DNA of 64,000 nucleotides from Myxococcales bacterium. GTDB taxonomy: Bacteria; Myxococcota_A; Polyangia; Nannocystales; Nannocystaceae. Position 1 is the stretch's first letter; each line of letters begins with the position of its first letter. The stretch covers positions 146,011 to 210,010 of the forward strand of contig JACKDW010000016.1 of assembly GCA_020633295.1 (NCBI GenBank). Reading direction: 5' to 3'. The translations under genes and the position numbers were made by a program. Positions 17,861-25,835 of this stretch are shown here, piece by piece. The notes under the pieces were generated by a model that saw only the letters and a program-made list of their open reading frames with translations, searched no databases and was not told the DNA's origin.

Positions 17861-17973
17861 CGCGCGGCGACCCGCGCCGGCGACCGGCGCGAGCCCAGAC
17901 AGCGTACCGAATGATCCACGGCGAGCGGCGCGCAATCCCGCCGGGCTGTGACCGCCCCGACAAACTGCCGAGA

Positions 17974-18957
17974 TTATCGCGCGCGCACAATACCTACACT
18001 GTCTTCTCGGACACGTACGTGGTCCCACACGACCGCGTCGCGGACCTCCACGCCCGCCTCCACGACCGCGCCGTCGCCGAGCTGCGCGAACGGGCCGACC
18101 CGCGCGCCGCGCTCGATCCTCACGCCGCGCCCCACCCACACGGGGCCCTCGATCACCGCGGTCGACGCGACCGCGGCCGACGGGTCGACGCCCCGGAGCG
18201 GTCGCTCGGCGTGCGCGAGCGCGGCCGCGCCCGCGAGCACGTTGCGCACCCCGGCGAGGTAGCGCTCGATCGTCGAGTGCTCCCACCAGTAGTCTTTTGA
18301 GACATATCCACCGACGCGCCCGCGCTCGCGGAGCAGCGAGGCGTAGGCCGTGCGCACGACGCACTGCGAGCCCTCCGCGGGCACGCGATCGAGGAAGCGC
18401 GGCTGGAACACGTGCACCCCGGTGAACATCAGCGGCGCGGGCGCGGCCGCGAGCTCGCGCAGGTGCTCGAGCAGCGCGAGGACCTCCCCGCGCGCGTCGT
18501 CCTGGCGGACCCAGCCGGCGGCGCTCGGGTCCTCGCGCAGCACCATCGTGGCCTCGGCACCCCGCGCGCGGTGATGCGCGAGCACGGCGTCAAGCTCGAG
18601 ATCGAGCATGATCTTCCCGTTCATCGCGACGACGGGGGTGTCCCGGCCGTCGTCGAGCAGCGCCCGCGCGCGCCGCAGCCCCCCGCCGGTGCCGAGCAGC
18701 TCGCCGTCCTCCCGCGAGTACGCGATCGCGACGCCCAGCGCCGCGCCGTCGCCGAGCGCCTCGACGATCTGATCGCCGAGGTGGTGGAGGTTGATGACGA
18801 TCTCGCGGACCCCCTGCGCCCGCAGCCAGAGCACGGCCCAGCGCACGAGCGGCGCGCCGCAGATCGGCAGCATCGGCTTGGGGCGCAGGGACGTCAGCGC
18901 GCCGAGGCGCGTCCCGAGGCCGGCCGCGAGGATCATCGCGCGAGGCGGGGTCGACAT
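17974..18957 (-). CDS. Sugar-phosphate nucleotidyltransferase (MurU / GDP-mannose pyrophosphorylase-like)
   Basis: This protein has 327 residues. Its N-terminal Rossmann-like NTP transferase domain starts AMILAAGLGTRLGALT with the RPKPMLPI lysine motif, and carries GTGGGLRRA and an acidic VVAMNGKIMLDLEL metal site (usually D, here N-G-K). The C-terminal part (about 255-327) has the hexapeptide repeats of a left-handed beta-helix (VIEGPVWVGRGVRIERGARVGP). The family makes NDP-sugars; MurU converts MurNAc-1-P to UDP-MurNAc in cell-wall recycling, and other members make GDP-mannose. The AmgK-like kinase gene usually beside murU is absent here, so the substrate is open. The start used is the ATG at 18957; another ATG lies nine bases upstream. 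Confidence 0.8.
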   Translation of the reverse strand: MSTPPRAMILAAGLGTRLGALTSLRPKPMLPICGAPLVRWAVLWLRAQGVREIVINLHHLGDQIVEALGDGAALGVAIAYSREDGELLGTGGGLRRARALLDDGRDTPVVAMNGKIMLDLELDAVLAHHRARGAEATMVLREDPSAAGWVRQDDARGEVLALLEHLRELAAAPAPLMFTGVHVFQPRFLDRVPAEGSQCVVRTAYASLLRERGRVGGYVSKDYWWEHSTIERYLAGVRNVLAGAAALAHAERPLRGVDPSAAVASTAVIEGPVWVGRGVRIERGARVGPFAQLGDGAVVEAGVEVRDAVVWDHVRVREDSVGIVRAR

Positions 18958-19041
18958 GGCGCGCACGCTATCACACGCGCGTGGAGGTCGGGCCTCCGCG
19001 GAGGCGGAGGCGGACGCGAGCGCGACGCGCCGCCGCGTATA

Positions 19042-19047
19042 ACATGT
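19042..19047. promoter_or_regulatory. ACATGT motif between divergent genes
   Basis: TATAACATGTCTCAACACTC sits 50 bases before the SPFH-protein start and 85 bases before the divergent nucleotidyltransferase start. Low GC in a high-GC gap suggests a promoter or operator. This is inference. Confidence 0.25.
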
Positions 19048-19096
19048 CTCAACACTCAGTCGCCGCGCCCACGCGCGACTCGACCGTCACGCGCCC

Positions 19097-20038
19097 ATGA
19101 GCCCCTCGATCGTCCTCATCGCCGCCCTCGCGCTCGCGCTCGTGCTCGTCGTCGTCGCCTTGCTCGCGCGCGGCCGCGTCCGCCCGCCGCCCGGCTGCGC
19201 GCTCGTCATCCACGCGCGCGGCGAGCTGCAGGCTTGTTTCGGCCCGCGCCTCATCAACCCGCTGACCGCCCGCGCCGAGCCGCTCTCGCTCGCGCCCGTG
19301 CGGGTCAGGCTGACGCGCGCGCGACGAGACGGCGTCCTCCTCGCCGACAACGTCCGCGTCGACGTGGAGCTCGCCGTCACGCTGCGCGTGCGCCCCGAGG
19401 AGGACGCGATCGTGCAGGCCGCCCGCGAGCTGGGGGCCGCCCGCGCGAGCGACCCCGAGGCCGTGAAGGAGCGCTTCGCGGCGCCGCTCGGCGCGGCGCT
19501 CGAGCGCGCCGCTCGGGCGATCGAGCTCGAGACCGCGCTCGTTGATCCTGGCGCCGTGGCCGACGGCGCGAGCGCGGCGCTCGACGCCTCGCTGCTCGAG
19601 CCGTACGCGCTCGACGCGGTCGCGGTCGAGTCGCTCACGACCACCGCGCCCGAGCACCTCGACCCCGACAACATCCTCGACGCGCAGGGCCTCGCCAAGC
19701 TCGCCGAGCGCAGCGCGCAGCGCGAGCTGGCGCGCCTCGAGCTCGAGCGCGCCGCGGCGATCGAGCGCGCGCGCCAGGAGCGTGAGGCCGCGATCATGAT
19801 CGCCACGCTCGAGCGCGATCAGGCGCTCGCGCGCGCGAAGGCGGAAAACGAGGTCGCGCTCGCGCGGATCAAGGCCGCCGAGGAGCTCGCGCTGGCAGAG
19901 CAGGAGTCGCGCGCGCGTGTCGAGGCCGCGACGCGGCGCGGCGACGCGAGCCCGGATGACGAGCTCCGCCGGATCCGCGCCGAGGCCGAGGCCGAGCTCG
20001 CGCGGGTCCGCGCCGCCGCGCAGGCCGACGGCGCGTAG
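19097..20038 (+). CDS. Short SPFH/flotillin-like membrane protein
   Basis: This protein has 313 residues. One N-terminal membrane helix (IVLIAALALALVLVVVALLA) is followed by an SPFH-like beta domain (about 30-180: CALVIHARGELQACFGP, LTRARRDGVLLADNVRVDVEL, QAARELGAA). A long Ala/Glu/Arg coiled coil rich in EREAAI and ARIKAAEELAL repeats makes up residues about 195-305. That is the layout of flotillins and stomatins, but the coiled coil is short compared with flotillins (usually about 450-550 residues). Members scaffold membrane microdomains. No NfeD-like partner gene is adjacent. The start ATG has no strong ribosome site. Confidence 0.75.
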   Translation: MSPSIVLIAALALALVLVVVALLARGRVRPPPGCALVIHARGELQACFGPRLINPLTARAEPLSLAPVRVRLTRARRDGVLLADNVRVDVELAVTLRVRPEEDAIVQAARELGAARASDPEAVKERFAAPLGAALERAARAIELETALVDPGAVADGASAALDASLLEPYALDAVAVESLTTTAPEHLDPDNILDAQGLAKLAERSAQRELARLELERAAAIERARQEREAAIMIATLERDQALARAKAENEVALARIKAAEELALAEQESRARVEAATRRGDASPDDELRRIRAEAEAELARVRAAAQADGA

Positions 20039-20106
20039 CCGCGGATCCCCGGGACCGAGTCGCGCGCACGAGCGCGGGCAGGCCGGTGCCCGGGCGCCGC
20101 GCCCGG

Positions 20107-20125
20107 CTGTGTCACGCTGACACAT
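20107..20125. promoter_or_regulatory. 8-bp inverted repeat
   Basis: GCTGACAC ATC GTGTCAGC is a perfect inverted repeat between the SPFH and RTX genes. It could be a protein-binding operator (it lies about 110-130 bases upstream of the sigma-54 promoter, a usual distance for an enhancer-binding protein site) or a hairpin at the end of the SPFH transcript. Confidence 0.45.
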
Positions 20126-20235
20126 CGTGTCAGCGAGCGGCGCACACGCTCGCGCCGACGCGCGCGCGACCGTAGAAGAACATGGCACAAGAAACATGTT
20201 TTTCCACCGTTCGTCGTTCCGTTGGCGATACACGC

Positions 20236-20251
20236 TGGCACGACGCTTGCT
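20236..20251 (+). promoter_or_regulatory. Consensus sigma-54 promoter (-24/-12)
   Basis: TGGCAC-GACGC-TTGCT matches the sigma-54 consensus TGGCAC-N5-TTGCW at every fixed base with exact spacing. Transcription should begin near 20262, two bases before the ATG of the RTX-repeat gene. The AAACATGTTT palindrome at 20192-20201 lies just upstream. The match is seen directly; use in the cell is inferred. An enhancer-binding activator would be needed, and none is encoded in the window. Confidence 0.8.
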
Positions 20252-20263
20252 CTGTAGACGCCC

Positions 20264-20938
20264 ATGGACCACTCACACCGCTCTCCTCTGGTCTCGCGCG
20301 CGCGCTCGTCGTGCGCGCGACGTCTCGGCCTCCTGACCGCGCTGGCGCTGGGCGTCACGCTCGCCGCGCCCGCGCCCGCCGAGGCGATCACGGCGTCGGC
20401 GTGCCCGGCCAACGCGAACGTCATCCACGGCACCGACGGTGACGACGTGCTGTTCGGGACCTCGGCCGATGACTGCATCCTCGGGGGAGACGGCGACGAC
20501 CTCATCATCGGGGGGGACGGCGACGACATGCTCATCGGCGGCGCGGGCGAGGACCGCATCCGCGGCGGCGACGGGTCCGATGTCATCTACGGCGGCCGCG
20601 GCGACGACATCCTCAACGGCGACAGCGACGACCCCGACGATCGCGGCGACGACATCGTGCGCGGCGGCCCCGGGGATGACGAGCTGCGCGGCGAGCAGGG
20701 CGCCGATCGACTGTACGGCGGCGACGGCGAGGACACGCTGTTCGGCGGCGACGGCGACGACAACGTCCAGGGCGGCGCCGGGGACGATCGCGTGTGGGGC
20801 GAGCGCGGCGACGATCACCTGTACGGGAACGCCGGGGACGACATCCTCATGGGCAGCCACGGCGATGACACGTTCTCCGGCGGCGAGGGCGACGACCGCT
20901 TCGCCGACATCACCGAGCACGAGCGCGTCCTCGAGTAG
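20264..20938 (+). CDS. Secreted RTX-type calcium-binding repeat protein
   Basis: This protein has 224 residues. A Sec signal peptide (Arg-rich, then LGLLTALALGVTLAAPAPAEA) is followed by about 15 nonapeptide RTX repeats of the GGxGxDxUx type (LLGGDGDDLIIGGDGDD-like units, GGDGSDVIYGGRGDDIL). These form a calcium-filled parallel beta-roll. The N-terminal signal is unusual for RTX proteins sent out by type I systems and points to Sec export. The protein is almost only repeat, with no enzymatic domain, so a structural or matrix role is likely. Expression should depend on sigma-54: the promoter ends 13 bases before the ATG, so the message has almost no leader and no ribosome site. Confidence 0.85.
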   Translation: MDHSHRSPLVSRARSSCARRLGLLTALALGVTLAAPAPAEAITASACPANANVIHGTDGDDVLFGTSADDCILGGDGDDLIIGGDGDDMLIGGAGEDRIRGGDGSDVIYGGRGDDILNGDSDDPDDRGDDIVRGGPGDDELRGEQGADRLYGGDGEDTLFGGDGDDNVQGGAGDDRVWGERGDDHLYGNAGDDILMGSHGDDTFSGGEGDDRFADITEHERVLE

Positions 20939-20988
20939 CCGGCTCCGCGCGCGGCTTCGAATCACCGCCCGACGCGTTGACGTCGCGG

Positions 20989-22959
20989 CTAGAACTCCCA
21001 GACGAGCTTGTTGAGCACGACGATCGCCAGGACCAAGCCCAGCGCCATGCTCGCGATCAACGCGCCGCCGCGCACGAGGACCGCGCGCTGAGCCTGGCGG
21101 ATCGCGGCGAGCTCCTCCGCGTCGGTGATGCTGTCGCCGAGCAGCGCCCGCGCCGTCGCGCGAGCCATGCGCCCGTGACTGCGCATGATCAGCAGCGTCG
21201 TCAGCACCAAGAAGCCGCCGCCGCCGAGGACCAAGAACCAGTACAGCCCCAGGTTCCAGCGCCGCTTCGTGATCCGCAGCGCCTCCTCCTCGCGCGTCCG
21301 CGTCGACATCGCGGCGGGCGGGTTGAACACGTGCACCGGCAGCGTCCCGGTCAGCCAGCGCCGCGCCGTGGCGACCTCCTCGGGCGACTTGGCGGCGCCC
21401 TCGAGGTGCTTGAGGTAGCGCTGCTCGAGCTCTTTGTCGAAGTCCTTCTCGACGCGCGCGACGTCCAGCCGCGCGCGCTGACGCTCGAGCAGCGGCGCCA
21501 GGGAGCTCGGCTCCGCCGGGTCGCCCTCGGTGACCTGAAACAGGGCGACCGCCGCGGACTCGCCGGGCTTGTTGAAGTAGTGATAGGCCTCGAGCTGCAG
21601 GAGCCCCGGCGCGACGCCGGCGGTCGACCAGTCGCGCGGGGGCTCACGCCCGACGAGCGGCGGGTCGAGGGTGTCGAGCCAGACGCCGTCGGCGCCGTGA
21701 AGGTCGACGAACACGGGTCGACGGGCGCGCAGCGGTCGCGCGCCCAGGCTGATCGTCTCGCCGGCGCGCACGGCCAAAGGCTCCGCGTAGGCCCGCACCG
21801 CGCCCGAGAAGCTGACCATTCGAACATGGCGGCTCGCGAGCGGCTTCGGCGTCGTCGCGCCGGCCTCGGCGGGCTCTGACGGTGCGCCCGGCGTCGTCTC
21901 GGCGTTCGCGCCGTCGGACTTCTCGGCCTTCTCGATCTTCTCGGTCTTCTCGGCCTTCTCGGCGATCTTCTCTGCCTTCTTCTCCGACTTCTTCTCCGAC
22001 TTCTTCTCCGACTTCTTCTCCGCCTTCTTCTCCGCCTCCGTCTCGGCGGTCTCCTCCGACGCGTCGTCCTTCGCGCTGTCCTCGGCGGGGAACAGCCGCA
22101 GGTCGAGCCCGAGGATCTCGCTCGTGAACGGCCCGGTCAGCGTGACGAGGCCCAGGGCGTCGGCGCGCCCGTGGAAGAGGATCGGGGGCTCGTCGCTCGA
22201 GCCGACCTGACCCATGAATTCACCGTCGGTCAGCGCGACCTCGAGCGCGCCGGCGTGCGGACGTCCGTCGGCGTCGAGCGCCCGGACCAGCAGCGTGTTG
22301 TCGAAGCCCGCGAGCAGGCGGCCGAAGGGGCGCACGTTGAGGCGCGCGGCCTCCGGCTGCGGCTCGGTGTCGTCACCCCAGTTCAGCTGAGAGGTCGAGA
22401 TCGTGTGCTCGCCCGCGCGCGCGGAGCGGTCGGCGTCGACGGTCACGTCGACGCGCTCACGCACCGACGCGCGCCCCGGCGCGCGCAGCTCGAGCTCGAG
22501 CGCGCCCGCGCCGGACGATCCCGCGGGCGCGGTGAAGCGCCCCTGGATCAACCCCGGCTCGGCGCCCTCGCGCAGCGTGCCCAGCTCCGCGACGCCCTCG
22601 CCCGCCGCGTCGAGCAGCCGCAGCGACACCTCGCTGCCCTCGATCCCGGCGCGCGCGCCGTCGACGTAGTGAACCCGCACGCCGAGCGGCTCACCGGCGA
22701 TCCACGCAGGCTCGACCTGCACGATCACCGAGTGCGAGACGGCCCAGCCCTTAACGAGGAGGCTGAGCATGATGGCGACGGCGATCCCGAGCGGCGCGAG
22801 CAGCACCGGGAGCATCAGCGCGGCCTGCCGCGCGCCGCGATCGAAGGGATCTGGATCGGCGACGCGCTCGGGCGCTGCGGGGGCGTTGACGTCCCCGCCG
22901 TCGGTCGACGCCTCCCCGTCTCGCTCGCCTCGCTCGTCCCCTCGATGCTGCTCGTTCAC
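20989..22959 (-). CDS. Membrane protein with Ig-like (MG2-type) extracytoplasmic region
   Basis: This protein has 656 residues. It has an acidic N-terminus, one membrane helix (about 48-70) and a large extracytoplasmic region of beta-sandwich character, with a possible MG2/bacterial-Ig unit (VEPAWIAGEPLGVRVHYVDG; LLVRALDADGRPHAGALEV; TGPFTSEILGLDLRLFPA). At about 300-345 there is a Lys/Glu tract of EKKSEKK repeats. A second beta domain is followed by two C-terminal membrane helices (WFLVLGGGGFLVLTTLLIM; IASMALGLVLAIVVLN) with a basic loop between them. No named family was recognised. It may sense or brace the envelope; that is a guess. It is convergent with the RTX gene, 50 bases away. Confidence 0.7.
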   Translation of the reverse strand: MNEQHRGDERGERDGEASTDGGDVNAPAAPERVADPDPFDRGARQAALMLPVLLAPLGIAVAIMLSLLVKGWAVSHSVIVQVEPAWIAGEPLGVRVHYVDGARAGIEGSEVSLRLLDAAGEGVAELGTLREGAEPGLIQGRFTAPAGSSGAGALELELRAPGRASVRERVDVTVDADRSARAGEHTISTSQLNWGDDTEPQPEAARLNVRPFGRLLAGFDNTLLVRALDADGRPHAGALEVALTDGEFMGQVGSSDEPPILFHGRADALGLVTLTGPFTSEILGLDLRLFPAEDSAKDDASEETAETEAEKKAEKKSEKKSEKKSEKKAEKIAEKAEKTEKIEKAEKSDGANAETTPGAPSEPAEAGATTPKPLASRHVRMVSFSGAVRAYAEPLAVRAGETISLGARPLRARRPVFVDLHGADGVWLDTLDPPLVGREPPRDWSTAGVAPGLLQLEAYHYFNKPGESAAVALFQVTEGDPAEPSSLAPLLERQRARLDVARVEKDFDKELEQRYLKHLEGAAKSPEEVATARRWLTGTLPVHVFNPPAAMSTRTREEEALRITKRRWNLGLYWFLVLGGGGFLVLTTLLIMRSHGRMARATARALLGDSITDAEELAAIRQAQRAVLVRGGALIASMALGLVLAIVVLNKLVWEF

Positions 22960-23041
22960 GCTCGCCCACGGTACCAGAGCCGCGCGGGCCCCGGGTCCGT
23001 GTTAGGGACAACCCGACGCGCGCGAGGTTCCACGGCCCCGC

Positions 23042-23060
23042 GCGGCCGCGAGGCGGCCGC
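23042..23060 (-). terminator. Hairpin at the end of the small TonB-like lipoprotein gene
   Basis: GCGGCCGC-GAG-GCGGCCGC forms an 8-bp stem that starts inside the stop codon of the minus-strand gene. It has no T tract, so function as a terminator is uncertain. Confidence 0.35.
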
Positions 23061-23560
23061 TACTCCTCCATGTAGCCGGGGTCGACCTCGAGGGTCATCT
23101 CGGTCTCGACGGGCGGGCCGTCGTACTTGGGGAAGCCGGCCGAGCCGGCCGCGTCGCGCATGCAGTCCACGAGCTTCTTGCGCTTCATGAGGCCCTTGGG
23201 GCCGTCGGCGTTCACGCCGAGCGGCTTGCCCTGCGGGTGCAGGCGGACGGTGAGCGTGATGTCGCCCGGGATCTCGGCGTCGCTCTTGACGCGCGATTTC
23301 TCGTCGGCGACGCACCCGTCGAAGGCCGCGAACGCGCCCTCCCAAGCCTGCTGCGTCATGTACTCGTCGGGGCGCTCGCTCCCCACGGACATGATGTCGA
23401 ATTCGAGCTTGCTCGCGTCGAAGCTGGCGATGCTCGCCTTGCTCGCCTTGCGCGCGTGTCGACCGTTGCCCTCGGCCGGCTTCATATCACACGCGACGAT
23501 CGCGAAGGTCGCGGCAAAAAGCGCGACATGGCACATACGACACCAAGACGAAACCCGCAT
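23060..23560 (-). CDS. Small lipoprotein with a TonB-C/AgmX-like domain
   Basis: This protein has 166 residues. The ATG at 23560 has a good AAGGAG site eight bases away. The signal peptide ends in lipobox IVAC. After a basic linker (GRHARKASKASI), the domain from residue about 55 has WEGAFAAFDGCVADEK and then ITLTVRLHPQGKPLGV, a CMRDAAGSAGFPKYDG segment and a final strand (TEMTLEVDPGY). A beta strand, a small gap, a conserved Cys helix and an FPKY-type turn are typical of the AgmX/TonB-C-like domains common in myxobacterial gliding and envelope proteins. Assignment to that group is inference. It is divergent from the rhomboid gene. Confidence 0.65.
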   Translation of the reverse strand: MRVSSWCRMCHVALFAATFAIVACDMKPAEGNGRHARKASKASIASFDASKLEFDIMSVGSERPDEYMTQQAWEGAFAAFDGCVADEKSRVKSDAEIPGDITLTVRLHPQGKPLGVNADGPKGLMKRKKLVDCMRDAAGSAGFPKYDGPPVETEMTLEVDPGYMEE

Positions 23561-23674
23561 CCCCAGCTCCTTGAACCCCACGCGGCTCAGGCGGCATGAT
23601 AGCCCAAGCGGCGACGCGAGGGTAGACGAGCGCGCGCGCCGTGTATTCGCGTCACCGGGAGCGAGGAGCCGCGC

Positions 23675-24991
23675 GTGAGCAATCCCGAGCACCCCAGCGC
23701 CGAAGCGTCGCCGCGCGCGTACACGGGTCCTCGGGCCGGCTCGAGCGCCGGGGGGACGGGGCGCGGCGTGTTCAACCTCGATAGCCTGGTCGGAGAGACA
23801 GTCGACGCGGAGCCGATCTCGGCGCAGTGCCCGGCCTGCCACCTGCACGCGCTCGTCCCCGTCCGGCTCGTCGCCGACGCCGAGGGCCGCTGGCGTCAGC
23901 TCGAGGAGGGCGATGACGAGGGCGTCAAGGAAGGCGATGACGAGGCCAGCGCGCCCGGCGAGGCCGGCGCCGACGCGGCGCCGCGCTCGCTGCTGATCGA
24001 CACGTGCCCGGTGTGCTTCGGCGCGTGGTTCGACGCCGGCGAGCTCGACGTGATCGGCGACGTCGAGGTCGACCCGGAGCTGCTGCGGACCGCGCTCGGC
24101 GACCCGGCCGCGCGCAGGTGCCCGCGCGGACACGGGCCGATGCTCCAGCACAAGCTGCCCGAGCTGCTGCGCACGCCGATCGAGCGCTGCGCGACCTGCA
24201 AGGGCGTGTGGCTCGACGGCAACGAGCGCCGCAAGCTCGCGCTCGCGTCGACGAAGGAGGGGCAGCGTGACCGCAAGCAGCAGCTCGCGCGCCGCGGCGT
24301 CATCTGGGCGGCGCAGCTGATCACGCAGCTCCCGGTCGAGGTCGAGAACCCGGCGCGCGGGACCCCGTGGATCGTCTACGCGCTGCTGGCGGTCGAGCTC
24401 GCGGGCTTCCTGCTCTCGGTCGCCGGCGTGCTCTTGTACCGCCACTGGGCCGTGATCGCGGGGCTGATCAAGCAGGAGCCGCTGCACGTCTACACGCTCT
24501 TCACTCACCAGTTCTTCCACGCCAACTGGCTGCACCTGCTGGGCAACGCGTACTTTCTGTACATCTTCGGCGACAACGTCGAGCACATGTTCGGGCGCGC
24601 GCGGTTCTTACTCCTGTTCTTTGGCGCAGGTATCTTCGGGGGCGCGCTGCACGTGCTGCTCACGCGCGCGACCGGGACGCCGGTGATCGGCGCGTCAGGG
24701 GCGATCGCCGGGGTCATGGCCGCGTACCTGCTGACCTTCCCCAACGCGACGCTGTTCCAGGTCATCCCGTTCACGCCGATCCAGATCAAGATCCCGGCGT
24801 GGGTGTACCTCGGCGTCTGGGTGCTGTTTCAGACGGTCATGGCGTTCCTGTCGGCGGCCATCGACTACGCCTGGTTCTCGCACCTGGGCGGCTTCCTGTT
24901 CGGCGCCGCGATGACGCCGCTGGTGCTGCGCTGGCGCAGGCGGCAGGTGGCGCGCGAGGTTCGAGTCCCGGCGGCGCCCTTCGCCGCGTAG
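23675..24991 (+). CDS. Rhomboid-family protease with N-terminal zinc ribbons
   Basis: This protein has 438 residues from a GTG start preceded by GAGGAG. Residues 1-210 form a cytoplasmic region with three Cys-pair motifs: CPACHLHA, CPVCFGAWFDAGELDVI and CATCKGVWLDGNERRKL. The last two are classical zf-TFIIB zinc ribbons. From about residue 230 a rhomboid core follows: a first helix, the L1 region, HFFHANWLHLLGNAYFLYIFG with the conserved His and Asn, the catalytic Ser341 in GASGAIAG, and the catalytic His403 in WFSHLGGFLFG. Both catalytic residues are kept, so it should be an active intramembrane serine protease. The fusion suggests metal- or partner-controlled proteolysis. The substrate is unknown. 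Confidence 0.9.
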   Translation: MSNPEHPSAEASPRAYTGPRAGSSAGGTGRGVFNLDSLVGETVDAEPISAQCPACHLHALVPVRLVADAEGRWRQLEEGDDEGVKEGDDEASAPGEAGADAAPRSLLIDTCPVCFGAWFDAGELDVIGDVEVDPELLRTALGDPAARRCPRGHGPMLQHKLPELLRTPIERCATCKGVWLDGNERRKLALASTKEGQRDRKQQLARRGVIWAAQLITQLPVEVENPARGTPWIVYALLAVELAGFLLSVAGVLLYRHWAVIAGLIKQEPLHVYTLFTHQFFHANWLHLLGNAYFLYIFGDNVEHMFGRARFLLLFFGAGIFGGALHVLLTRATGTPVIGASGAIAGVMAAYLLTFPNATLFQVIPFTPIQIKIPAWVYLGVWVLFQTVMAFLSAAIDYAWFSHLGGFLFGAAMTPLVLRWRRRQVAREVRVPAAPFAA

Positions 24992-25131
24992 GTATGCGCC
25001 TTTACGCCGGGCCGAGGTCAACGCGCGAGGACGCGCGGGTTCTCACGCGGAGCGAAGGACGGCCCCGCGCTCGCGCGGTACCATGCGAGCCGGTCGTCCG
25101 CGCTCGCGAAGCGCCGAACCAGGAGAGAGCC

Positions 25132-25413
25132 GTGAACCAGCCGCGAATGGTCCAGTGCAAGAAACTCAATAAGGAAGCTCCGGGCCTCCCGTTCAAGCCG
25201 TTCAACACCGAGCTCGGGCAGAAGATCTACGACAGCGTGAGCATGGAGGCCTGGCAGATGTGGCTGCGCGAGTCGCCGCGCTACATGAACACGTACCGCA
25301 TCGACCCGATGAGCGCGGACGGACGCGCGTTCATGGAGAAGCAGATGCAGATCTTCTTCGGCTTCGAGGACGGCGATCTGGCGGACACGGCCTGGGTGCC
25401 GCCGTCGAGCTAG
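25132..25413 (+). CDS. yggX: YggX-type Fe(II)-trafficking protein
   Basis: This is a 93-residue cytoplasmic protein with a GTG start and an AGGAGAG site. It matches the YggX family along its whole length: MVQCKKLNKEAPGL has the single conserved N-terminal Cys, FNTELGQKIYDSVSMEAWQMW is the central helix, and the last part reads FMEKQMQIFFGF. YggX protects iron-sulphur proteins from oxidation and is linked to iron handling and MutY in enterobacteria. It follows the rhomboid gene by 140 bases with its own ribosome site. The function call rests on family membership. Confidence 0.92.
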   Translation: MNQPRMVQCKKLNKEAPGLPFKPFNTELGQKIYDSVSMEAWQMWLRESPRYMNTYRIDPMSADGRAFMEKQMQIFFGFEDGDLADTAWVPPSS

Positions 25414-25430
25414 CCGCATCAGGCTGCTGC

Positions 25431-25752
25431 GCGCGGCCCCTCCCTGGCTCGCGCGCGGCCCTGACGGCGCTTCACGACCCGACTCTCCGCGGTGCGTGCT
25501 CGCGAGCGCCTGCCCTCCGCGGGCATCGGCCGCTGCTTAACGCCAGGGGACCTTCCACCCTCCGGGCGGCGACCGTCTGAACGCGTCAAGCATTCGAACG
25601 CCGTCGCGCTCGCCGTCCTCGCGCGGCCCCTCCCTGGCTCGCGCGCGGCCCTACGCCTTCGTTGATGCTTCTTCAGGACTCGACTTGTACCGAGGTACCT
25701 CTCGAGCGCCTGCCCTCCGCGGGCATCGGGCCGCTGCTTTCGCCAGGGGACC
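25431..25752. repeat. Two-copy composite direct repeat, about 120-130 bp, 200-bp spacing
   Basis: Block A (32 bases, starting GCGCGGCCCCTCCCTGGCTC) is at 25431-25462 and 25621-25652. Block B (starting GAGCGCCTGCCCTCCGCGGG) is at 25504 and 25704, followed by CGCCAGGGGACC at 25541 and 25741. The order is the same in both copies, with a 10-base difference between blocks A and B. The 25414-25835 gap holds no recognisable gene, only this element. Confidence 0.85.
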
Positions 25753-25835
25753 GAAGAGCGCTGTCGGACGCGGCGCTCGGACACACGCCCCATCGGACAT
25801 GCACCGAGCGTGACGCGATTCGACGCGCGCGGGGA

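Noticed and set aside
17974..18957. Firm naming of the nucleotidyltransferase as murU
   Set aside because: The usual amgK neighbour is absent, and the C-terminal beta-helix also fits mannose-1-phosphate guanylyltransferase-like enzymes.
24950..24980. A T-loop-like GGTTCGAGTCCC sequence suggesting a tRNA
   Set aside because: The flanking bases do not pair as a T stem, no anticodon arm or acceptor stem is found, and the sequence codes for the end of the rhomboid protein.
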